In this document: positions 1-5,670 of the stretch, one piece after another
Layout: every line of letters begins with the position of its first letter
How positions within the stretch are numbered: the stretch's first letter is position 1
Assembly (NCBI GenBank): GCA_900765575.1
Contig: CAAFRW010000107.1
Location: 1 to 5,670 of the forward strand
Direction: 5' to 3'
DNA from: Bacteroidaceae bacterium
GTDB lineage: Bacteria > Bacteroidota > Bacteroidia > Bacteroidales > Bacteroidaceae
DNA: 5,670 nucleotides
Notes under the pieces: model-generated
Told to the model about the DNA's origin: nothing
The model's database searches: none
What the model saw: the letters and a program-made list of their open reading frames with translations, nothing else
Translations under genes and position numbers: made by a program

Positions 1-668
1 CCTATCTTCATATTGTCCAGTGTCAGGATATCCGGCGTATACGGACAAGGCACTTCCGACTCCCGAAACTCTTTATCCAACTTCTTCATCACGGCTTCGT
101 AGGCCCTCTTCGCATCCTTTATATCCTTTATAACAGGAGCATATCTCACCCGTAGCGAATCCACCCATCCGGCAGACAACTGTTCGCTATTCACCCTGTA
201 AGGCAATATTGTATGACAAAATTCTTCAAACTCCACTTGTTCCTTCCACGGAGAAGCCAGCCATCCCTCCACGCTTTGGTCGATATGCCGTATTAAATAA
301 GCGGAAGAAATCAACGCCGCGTCTTCTTCCATCTCCATCCCCTCTTCTTTTACAGCTTTCGCCCGCTTCCATATCACCGCCAACGTATCTTTCGATATCG
401 GTTTCTTTGCCTCCCTCACCATTTTCTTATAGACTTCCAGCCGCTTTCCTTGCAAAGAAGTATGTCCACCCATGTTAGCAATGAGGTAACGGGCAGCTTC
501 CAATTTAAGTTTGTCGGGCTTTTCGTTTTCAAAATGAGAAAGCACTTTCTCCAATTCGGGACGGTTACTTCCGGCTACCTCCAAAGTAGCCTGAATCTGA
601 GATTCTTGGTGGTTGTTGCAAGCGACGCAACAAAAGAGAAAGAAAAAGAGATAAGGAATATATTTCAT
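1..668 (-). CDS. Lipoprotein, N-terminal part of a transglutaminase-like family protein (3' end outside window)
   Basis: 222 complete codons are visible without a stop before the left edge, starting at ATG 666-668. The N-terminus is a lipoprotein signal: a hydrophobic run at residues 4-16, then Cys at 17 (context CVAC-NN), so export and lipid anchoring are likely. The rest is mostly charged and probably helical. Residues about 145-180 (FEEFCHTILPYRV, then SAGWVDSLRVRYAP) and 207-222 (VPCPYTPDILTLDNMKI) resemble the segment that precedes the catalytic domain in Bacteroidetes transglutaminase-like (papain-fold) proteins. The Cys-His-Asp catalytic part would lie beyond the edge and cannot be confirmed. 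The gene is last of five co-directional genes, 67 bp after the thioredoxin-like gene. No Shine-Dalgarno sequence precedes the ATG. That it is a lipoprotein is fairly sure; the transglutaminase assignment is from remembered family patterns and is moderate. Confidence 0.7.
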   Translation of the reverse strand, partial: MKYIPYLFFFLFCCVACNNHQESQIQATLEVAGSNRPELEKVLSHFENEKPDKLKLEAARYLIANMGGHTSLQGKRLEVYKKMVREAKKPISKDTLAVIWKRAKAVKEEGMEMEEDAALISSAYLIRHIDQSVEGWLASPWKEQVEFEEFCHTILPYRVNSEQLSAGWVDSLRVRYAPVIKDIKDAKRAYEAVMKKLDKEFRESEVPCPYTPDILTLDNMKI

Positions 669-705
669 AAGAAAGAGGTGCTTTGAGTCATATCCATGCC
701 GGTAA

Positions 706-723
706 TTGCCGTTCTTCCGGCAA
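706..723 (-). other. Short perfect inverted repeat in the 67-bp intergenic gap
   Basis: The arms TTGCCG and CGGCAA form a 6-bp stem with a 6-base loop, starting 12 bases after the stop codon of the thioredoxin-like gene. The transcript would not have a U-run after the stem, so this is not a standard terminator. It could modestly protect or separate the two coding parts of a shared transcript, or be chance. Confidence 0.25.
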
Positions 724-735
724 ACAGTTTCTACT

Positions 736-1380
736 TTATTGATGTTCAGTGTGGTCGTGTTCCTCAGGACAATAACCATATTTATGCATCATACATTTCA
801 GATACTCCCGTGAAAGACGACTATTCTCTTGGGTAAAAATGTAGACATTCTCCATTGTTAAACTCCCATTCAATACAAAAAAGTAAGGTTTATCTTGCTC
901 TTCCAATATCACCGGGAAGCTACCTATATTGTAAATCTCATACGATTTGTTTTCGCTATTCGCATAAGCATAAAACTGCCGGGTATTGGCATATCCGCTC
1001 AATATCGTCACCGGTAAATCCGGGAACTCCGTGGTTATTTCTTTCAGCAGCCTCAATGCCTTTTGTATACAGACGTCGCAATCCGTTTCTTTAAAGCGGA
1101 AAAACAATTTCGGTTCTTTCCCCTCTACCAGTTCCGATAATTTCTGCTCCCCTTTTGTTTTCGGATTCTTCAATACCACATCCGGACACGGCGTAACCTC
1201 CGCCGCATACTGAAACAACATATTCTCCTGCAAAGTCAGTTCATTAGCTGACACCTTTTCTTGTTTTTCAGCTATATATACATTCGCTTCCCGCTCCTGT
1301 TTGTATTTGTTGAGCAAAATAAAATTAAATGCCACCACCAGCACAAAGCCCGCAGCCAGCACCCACGTTACCATCTTCAT
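736..1380 (-). CDS. Membrane-anchored thioredoxin-like fold protein with CxxC motif
   Basis: This encodes 214 residues from ATG 1378-1380. A GTG at 1381-1383 and an ATG at 1372-1374 are also in frame; the ATG at 1380 is preferred over the GTG. A single hydrophobic segment at residues 3-23 has no lipobox, so it is probably an inner-membrane anchor with the rest in the periplasm. Residues 92-106 (LFFRFKETDCDVCIQ) form a beta strand followed by Cys101-x-x-Cys104, the place of a thioredoxin-fold active site. Pro165 in KPYFFVLNGSL matches the cis-proline strand of TlpA/AhpC-like folds. The match to standard thioredoxins is weak: there is no WCxxC. Extra Cys lie at 65, 196 and 204, and the C-terminus is His-rich (HDHTEH). 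It begins directly after the propeller stop codon, suggesting translational coupling. A role in thiol redox or disulfide handling for the Cys-rich neighbour is inference. Confidence 0.8.
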   Translation of the reverse strand: MKMVTWVLAAGFVLVVAFNFILLNKYKQEREANVYIAEKQEKVSANELTLQENMLFQYAAEVTPCPDVVLKNPKTKGEQKLSELVEGKEPKLFFRFKETDCDVCIQKALRLLKEITTEFPDLPVTILSGYANTRQFYAYANSENKSYEIYNIGSFPVILEEQDKPYFFVLNGSLTMENVYIFTQENSRLSREYLKCMMHKYGYCPEEHDHTEHQ

Positions 1381-1383
1381 CAC

Positions 1384-2562
1384 TTAAAAAGGTTTTAAAG
1401 TAAATATCGCAATAATCGGATTTCCGAACTCCTGTACATTCTCTAATATCGTATCCGGTAAAATGCCCTTCAACTCTTCTTTCATATTATACACCTCTTC
1501 CGAATCCAGCAATCCATACAGTTTGTCATCATAAATGGCAATCGGGCGGAAGGGAGTAACATAATCCATATCATTCTCAAACTTTGCTATTTGATTCAGA
1601 GTCTTTGTCTTTTTAGAATAGAATACATGCGTCACCGTCTTCTTCTGTTTACACACAAAATATAGGAAATTCTCTCCCTCCAAGAAACGAAATGTCTCGC
1701 AAAGGTTCCGGCTATCGCTATACGCATCCAACGTTTTGAACTTCATTCTCTTTTTGGAAGCCATATCCCAGAACTCCTCATCGAGATTATAAGGTCCGAA
1801 GTCCAACTGGTAGGCCGGATAGATTTGATGCGGCGTAACATGATAAACCGTATTACAATGGTCCGGTTTGATACTATATAAGGTATCGTTGAGCTTAGAG
1901 AATTGAGGTTCGGAGGTGATCAAGGTAGCCTTTGCCGCCGGAGCTTTAAAATAATCTGCCGCAAACTCTACAGAATTCTCTTTCGGATTCCAAAGAATAA
2001 GGTTAGGATATTTCCCATTCCATTTCAAGTCTTCACTCTTCGCATAATCCGTATGTAAGATGTAATTATCCCCAATGGATTCTGCCCTCAAAGAGAAATA
2101 AGGAATATCATTTTCTGTCACAAAGTTCCCCTGCAAAGTATAATGTATCTGTTTCTTACGCGCCACACAATAAGCCTTCACCTCCTGAGTCTTCTCATTA
2201 TACGATATATCTTTCATGGCTATATATTCTCCAGGTCCAGAGCCTGTTTTATGAATAGTCGCAACAGAGTTTCCTTGTCTATCCAACACATAAATGCCTC
2301 TCGATATTTTGCGATCCATCACGAACAACAAACTATCGGTAATAAGTAGTTTATCTACTTTACCTATACAGAAAGCACTATCATAAGGAGTTAAAATATA
2401 ATCTATCTTCTCAAACATATGAAGATAAGAATACCTCTTTGCATTATCTATATCTATGTAAATAGTATCTGTTTGAGGGGCGTTTTCTGCTACGTATCTA
2501 GACGAATTGTCACATGATGAAAAGGCTCCTATAAAAGCTAAAATGAATAAAGTTCTTTTCAT
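1384..2562 (-). CDS. 6-bladed beta-propeller lipoprotein
   Basis: This encodes 392 residues with a lipoprotein signal: MKRTLFILAFIGAFSSC, with Cys17 as the lipidated residue. The mature part is beta-rich and matches the Bacteroidetes 6-bladed beta-propeller family (Pfam PF17170 type). The clearest signs are the blade strands LLITDSLLFVMDR and GIYVLDRQGN (about 72-98), followed by the family's GxGPGEY-like loop KTGSGPGEY (105-113). Repeated strand units continue to the C-terminus, including YDDKLYGLLD, typical of the last blades. The length fits the family. These proteins probably act as scaffolds or ligand-binding surfaces on the envelope; no catalytic residues are evident. The single Asp after Cys17 is too little to call a surface-export signal. 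The gene follows the NVEALA-type gene across a 60-bp gap with a stem-loop ending 15 bases before the ATG. The 5' third is AT-rich and the 3' half more GC-balanced. Confidence 0.85.
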   Translation of the reverse strand: MKRTLFILAFIGAFSSCDNSSRYVAENAPQTDTIYIDIDNAKRYSYLHMFEKIDYILTPYDSAFCIGKVDKLLITDSLLFVMDRKISRGIYVLDRQGNSVATIHKTGSGPGEYIAMKDISYNEKTQEVKAYCVARKKQIHYTLQGNFVTENDIPYFSLRAESIGDNYILHTDYAKSEDLKWNGKYPNLILWNPKENSVEFAADYFKAPAAKATLITSEPQFSKLNDTLYSIKPDHCNTVYHVTPHQIYPAYQLDFGPYNLDEEFWDMASKKRMKFKTLDAYSDSRNLCETFRFLEGENFLYFVCKQKKTVTHVFYSKKTKTLNQIAKFENDMDYVTPFRPIAIYDDKLYGLLDSEEVYNMKEELKGILPDTILENVQEFGNPIIAIFTLKPF

Positions 2563-2577
2563 ATAAATATATCATAT

Positions 2578-2616
2578 TAATGGCAGAGAAGAGGAGAACT
2601 TACCCCTCTGCCATTA
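2578..2616 (-). promoter_or_regulatory. Strong intergenic stem-loop between NVEALA-type gene and propeller gene
   Basis: TAATGGCAGAG (2578-2588) and CTCTGCCATTA (2606-2616) are perfect 11-bp complements. In the minus-strand transcript the stem can grow by two G-U pairs and one G-C pair, giving about 14 pairs around an 11-base loop. In a plus-strand transcript those two positions would be C-A mismatches, so the structure favours the operon's direction. It starts 6 bases after the NVEALA-type stop and ends 15 bases before the propeller ATG. What follows is AU-rich (AUAUGAUAUAUUUAU) without a proper U-run, so full intrinsic termination is doubtful. It may be a leaky terminator, an mRNA 3' end protector for the small upstream gene, or a structure affecting propeller translation. 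Confidence 0.65.
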
Positions 2617-2622
2617 CATTTT

Positions 2623-3108
2623 TCAATTTGGATTAGTAATCTTCCCGCACTTTTCGCACCTTATCGTATTTTTAGAAAGAAAATACCATTCATGATATCC
2701 TCCTTTGGGGCATTTATTTTTAGCATCTTCACTATCACTACTACCACTCATTGTCATACCACATCTTGTACATCTACCAAATAAAAAAAGATGATCACAG
2801 TTAGGGTCTCCCCCTAAACCATCTCCTTCATCCATACCCGGAGGACAACTTGTTTCATCCATTGGATAACAAGATGAAGTGTTATCACTACTTGATTCAC
2901 AAGTTAAATACTCATGTTTATTATCTTCACAAAAATTAGTAGCCAGTTCTGAAAGATTTCCATACTCGGCTTCTCCTTTTGCTTGAGCCTCTATATTGCC
3001 CAATACGATAGAATGATTATCAAAAGGAAGAGCTTTTAGATTCAGAAATATCGCAACAGCTGTTATAACTACGATAAATCCACATAATGTAATTGATGAT
3101 TTTGTCAT
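2623..3108 (-). CDS. NVEALA-type small secreted Cys-rich protein with two zinc-ribbon-like motifs
   Basis: This encodes 161 residues. A short N-terminus and one hydrophobic segment (about 8-24) are followed by GNIEAQAKGE at 37-46. That matches the position and form of the NVEALA motif (Pfam PF14055 type: N-[VI]-E-A-x-A, then xGE) of Bacteroides small proteins. AQA-K also satisfies the A-x-A rule for signal peptidase I, so cleavage after Ala43 is possible, although the gap from the hydrophobic core is long. The remainder is acidic and Cys-rich (11 Cys in all). Two similar units end it: C104-x-H106, then C113-x-x-C116-G; and C133, H139, then C151-x-x-C154-G. Each could bind zinc or form disulfides. 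The function of the family is not established. The gene is AT-rich, with about 25% GC around 2881-2940. An AGGAG at 3135-3139 is 26 bases before the ATG, too far for an ordinary ribosome binding site. Confidence 0.8.
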   Translation of the reverse strand: MTKSSITLCGFIVVITAVAIFLNLKALPFDNHSIVLGNIEAQAKGEAEYGNLSELATNFCEDNKHEYLTCESSSDNTSSCYPMDETSCPPGMDEGDGLGGDPNCDHLFLFGRCTRCGMTMSGSSDSEDAKNKCPKGGYHEWYFLSKNTIRCEKCGKITNPN

Positions 3109-3158
3109 AATTTCTAAGTTTTAAATTATTAGTTCTCCTATTTTACGTAACAATTAAA

Positions 3159-3193
3159 AATCAATAGCTTTTTAATAAGGATATACTGACAAA
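3159..3193 (-). promoter_or_regulatory. Weak Bacteroides-type promoter candidate ahead of the NVEALA-type gene
   Basis: The 129-bp gap (3109-3237) is the best place for an internal promoter. On the minus strand TTTG (3190-3193) resembles the Bacteroides -33 element. After a 23-base spacer, TATTGATT (3159-3166) is a poor match to the -7 consensus TAnnTTTG. The same stretch contains TTGTCA, close to a sigma-70 type -35 box. The gap also holds an 8-bp palindrome TTACGTAA (3143-3150) and two self-complementary CTATAG hexamers (3204-3209 and 3218-3223). No strong terminator follows the upstream gene, so read-through is equally possible. Confidence 0.2.
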
Positions 3194-3237
3194 CAATGTA
3201 CCCCTATAGAAATCTACCTATAGCGTATTATTTATTA

Positions 3238-5670
3238 CTAATTACTCATAACCTTACCATCACTTATTCCCTCCGCACTCACATCCATTCTTATACAAGT
3301 TCCATTGTTATAAAGACGAATGTTTGCTTTGCCTTCAATATTTGTTTTTACATCCGGATTCCAATAAAGGGTACGGCGGTAATGAATATCGCCTATTGCC
3401 TGGTCGAAGGTTTGCAGATTATAACATTCTCTTACAGGGGAATAACCGGTATAATAGGTTTGACGGATACCTTTACGGGAATCGTTATAGACCTCATCGT
3501 AAAGTTCTACAATAACAATTGCGCCCAAATTTTGGTCAGGAATATAAATAGAGGGAAATCTAATCTCATCGGAAGGTAAACTTAATAGTTCTTCAAGGTT
3601 GTTTGTATAAATTTTTATACTACGAATATTATTTATATCAATCAATGCGACTGGCATATGATTAAACTTTGCTCTATTTTCCTTTTTACAAACAAGTCTA
3701 AAAAACACCCTTTTACCAGAGTTTGTTCCTAATTCAAATACAGGTTCACTATCTAAAGACACTTCTATTATTTGTCCTGATTTTCTATCAACAATAGGAT
3801 TAGCCATATCTATCATTCTTATAACCGGATATCGGCTTACAATATAGTCCCCTACTGTTCCCGGAACACTTTCTCCCTTATCTAAACAGTTGTTGATATC
3901 CCTGTCCACGTCAAAAATAAGTTCCGGTATTAAATGTTTCTTTGGTCTATACCTCTTTACCTGTACTTCTTGCATTGTCTGCATTTCCATGATAGAAGGT
4001 TTATGAAGACTATCCTCTTCTTCTGCAAACACAATAACGCTGTCTTTTACTGCTGTATCCCAATATGTATAACAGCGACTCTTTGGAGAGAAGTGTCGGT
4101 TCATTAATACCTGCGAGTGCTTCTGTTTGCCTTTTTCTGACACGGAAACATTGAGTAGCCAACGACCTGTAATATCCACACTGTCAGGAAGTATGCAATA
4201 GAAATTTCCTTTCTCGTCTGTATGACCCTTGCCATGTATCTCACCGCCTTTATTGTTTTTCATCCAGAAAAGAATATCCACATTTCCACGAGGTTTGTTT
4301 CCTATTAACGTTTTGACTTGTCCCCATAATGGCAAGCCTTCCTCCACAAAGTGCTTTATTTCAAAAGGTTTCACTCCGGCCATTTGCTGCCAACTGTATC
4401 GGCGCCAACCTTGAACCATCATCAGTAAATCTAACTTGGTACGGGTTACACGACTGTTGTCTGTAAAATATTGCATGGGGTTCTCTATATAGCCTTTCAC
4501 TTCCGAAGAAAGAAGGAGATGAGTTAACACATTATCCTGATAAGCAGTGACTGGAGTGGTAGCTGCATCCCTTATAGCCAAAGAGAAAGTAGTTTCCACC
4601 GGATTACCTGCGTGGTCGTGGATGTCAAACTCCATATTGATTTCTTCGAATGGTTTGTATCTGGGTTTGTCCTGCGTCATCTTTATAGGGAAAAACATGC
4701 CGGGGTAGGAAATGAGATTACTATCATTGGTTATGACGCGAATGGCTGGTTTGGTATGGAAGGCCAAACGTTCCGCCAAGATATCTCCATTCGTATTGAA
4801 TGCGGTAATTTGCAGACAGCCTGCCGGAAACTTCTCTTTCGATATGCTGAATGTATAAGGTTCTGCTCCTAAACCGAAGGCTTCTACGGCATACACTCGA
4901 CCCCGGCAAGCAACCGATACTGCTATCGTATCATAAGGAAGTGACGCTGACTTTTGAAGTGTTATCCTCATCGCATTCGGATTCAAATTATCCACATTCA
5001 TAACGTATCCTTCAAAAAGCATTTCTTTAAAAGGTATCGTATAGTTCTTTCCTTCATATTCTACAATGGCCTTGTATTCGTCTTCTTCAGGAGTTAACTC
5101 AAAGACGCCCATTCCTTGATGCAGAGTGGTCAGTGCAGCTACCGGTTCACCAGCCTTATTATATAGGTTGCCGGTTATATTAATATCCTCCCCATTCTTG
5201 CCCGTTGCACGAAAAGCAATCCTTGAACGTAGACCTTTTACTGCATGACCACCTTCAGGAAAGAAGGTAATATTTACCTTATCATACGTTTCCGAAGAGG
5301 GACGTTCCTTCTTTTCTCCAAAGAAGCTATCCATCTCTTTTTCTTCGTAGTTACCTCCTATCTCAGGCTCGCTATAGACAGGGAACACACGAGAGAAAAT
5401 GTAGTCATCCCCAAAGTTCAGCATACCACGGGTATAGGCACGGACCTCGTAAAAGCCTTCCCGATAATCCCGACTTAAAGCAAACTCACCATGACATTGA
5501 CCGTTTTCTATCTTTAACTTACGGCTGTCCACCACCTCGCCACGGGGAGTGACCAACTCCACATGAAGTACCCGGCTTAATGTAGTAGGTTTCACCGTTT
5601 CCGCATACACCGTATAGGCTTTGAACCAAATGGTATCGCCTACATAATATCCGGTATTATCGAAATGGAG
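3238..5670 (-). CDS. Large MG2-like envelope protein with plug-like C-terminal part (5' end outside window)
   Basis: 810 residues are visible. The frame is open to the right edge, so the GTG at 5610 is not the start and the signal sequence is missing. The first residues, LHFDNTGYYVGDTIWFKAY, are the hallmark of the MG2-like (macroglobulin-type beta sandwich) domain at the N-terminus of a Bacteroidetes family. Also typical are FFPEGG (136-141), FSLAIRDA (362-369), LLSSEVKGYIENP (387-399) and LLMMVQGWRRYSW (415-427). A carboxypeptidase-regulatory-like beta sandwich follows (about 446-510). Then comes a TonB-plug-like segment (about 565-725), starting near EVQVKRY, without any outer-membrane beta-barrel. 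The ending, HYRRTLYWNPDV and DVSAEGISDG, is also characteristic of this family. Such proteins are annotated as carboxypeptidase-like regulatory or plug-domain proteins; their role is unknown, probably binding or assembly at the envelope. The stop is TAG followed in frame by TAA TAA. GC falls to about 25-33% at 3541-3840. Confidence 0.85.
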   Translation of the reverse strand, partial: LHFDNTGYYVGDTIWFKAYTVYAETVKPTTLSRVLHVELVTPRGEVVDSRKLKIENGQCHGEFALSRDYREGFYEVRAYTRGMLNFGDDYIFSRVFPVYSEPEIGGNYEEKEMDSFFGEKKERPSSETYDKVNITFFPEGGHAVKGLRSRIAFRATGKNGEDINITGNLYNKAGEPVAALTTLHQGMGVFELTPEEDEYKAIVEYEGKNYTIPFKEMLFEGYVMNVDNLNPNAMRITLQKSASLPYDTIAVSVACRGRVYAVEAFGLGAEPYTFSISKEKFPAGCLQITAFNTNGDILAERLAFHTKPAIRVITNDSNLISYPGMFFPIKMTQDKPRYKPFEEINMEFDIHDHAGNPVETTFSLAIRDAATTPVTAYQDNVLTHLLLSSEVKGYIENPMQYFTDNSRVTRTKLDLLMMVQGWRRYSWQQMAGVKPFEIKHFVEEGLPLWGQVKTLIGNKPRGNVDILFWMKNNKGGEIHGKGHTDEKGNFYCILPDSVDITGRWLLNVSVSEKGKQKHSQVLMNRHFSPKSRCYTYWDTAVKDSVIVFAEEEDSLHKPSIMEMQTMQEVQVKRYRPKKHLIPELIFDVDRDINNCLDKGESVPGTVGDYIVSRYPVIRMIDMANPIVDRKSGQIIEVSLDSEPVFELGTNSGKRVFFRLVCKKENRAKFNHMPVALIDINNIRSIKIYTNNLEELLSLPSDEIRFPSIYIPDQNLGAIVIVELYDEVYNDSRKGIRQTYYTGYSPVRECYNLQTFDQAIGDIHYRRTLYWNPDVKTNIEGKANIRLYNNGTCIRMDVSAEGISDGKVMSN

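Noticed and set aside
209..478. Plus-strand 89-codon ORF with a Pro/Ser/Leu-rich low-complexity product
   Set aside because: It is antisense to the clear lipoprotein gene at 1-668, and its skewed composition is the shadow of Glu/Lys-rich codons on the other strand.
706..723. Hairpin as an intrinsic terminator after the thioredoxin-like gene
   Set aside because: The stem is only 6 bp and no U-run follows in the minus-strand RNA.
2512..2575. Short 21-codon out-of-frame ORF starting 13 bases before the propeller ATG
   Set aside because: It is tiny, overlaps the lipoprotein signal coding region, and has no independent support; a leader-peptide role would be speculation.
3203..3223. Repeated CCTATAG spaced 14 bp, considered as a repeat array or regulator sites
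   Set aside because: There are only two copies of 7 bp in AT-rich DNA, which is likely by chance; no CRISPR-like spacing or further copies were seen.
3196..3579. Plus-strand 127-codon ORF
   Set aside because: It lies mostly antisense to the conserved C-terminus of the large envelope protein (YRRTLYWNPDV, SAEGISDG), and its product has no recognisable features.
4724..4909. Minus-strand 61-codon ORF in another frame
   Set aside because: It is fully inside the large envelope protein gene, whose frame is intact and family-like there.
5608..5610. GTG as start of the large envelope protein
   Set aside because: The frame continues upstream to the window edge and encodes the conserved LHFDNTGYY...IWFKAY motif, so the real start is outside.

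Overview
The window looks like chromosomal DNA from the order Bacteroidales (Bacteroides, Phocaeicola or Parabacteroides type). The basis is the protein families: a 6-bladed beta-propeller lipoprotein, an NVEALA-type small secreted protein, a large MG2-like/plug-like envelope protein, and lipoproteins with a Cys at about residue 17. Starts without Shine-Dalgarno sequences also fit. This placement rests on recognising families by eye, not on a database search.

All five genes lie on the minus strand and read from right to left. First is a large envelope protein whose 5' end is beyond the window (3238-5670). A 129-bp AT-rich gap with a weak promoter candidate follows. Next is a 161-residue Cys-rich protein with a membrane/signal segment and an NVEALA-like motif (2623-3108). 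A 60-bp gap holding a strong stem-loop separates it from a 6-bladed beta-propeller lipoprotein (1384-2562). A membrane-anchored thioredoxin-like protein (736-1380) follows with almost no spacing. After a 67-bp gap comes a lipoprotein (1-668) that resembles the N-terminal part of Bacteroidetes transglutaminase-like proteins and is cut by the left edge.

The tight packing and shared strand suggest one transcription unit or two overlapping ones. Every product appears to be exported: two lipoproteins, one inner-membrane-anchored redox-type protein, one large beta-rich envelope protein, and one small Cys-rich protein with paired zinc-ribbon-like motifs. My inference is that this cassette makes, folds or displays the small NVEALA-type protein at the cell envelope. 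Nothing in the sequence proves this and the role of the NVEALA family is not settled.

Base composition is mosaic. The stretch from about 2300 to 3840 is markedly AT-rich, with some 60-base lines at 20-30% GC, while gene 5 upstream and the left-hand genes reach about 45-60%. No RNA genes, insertion sequences, CRISPR arrays or attachment sites were seen. No plus-strand ORF looks real.
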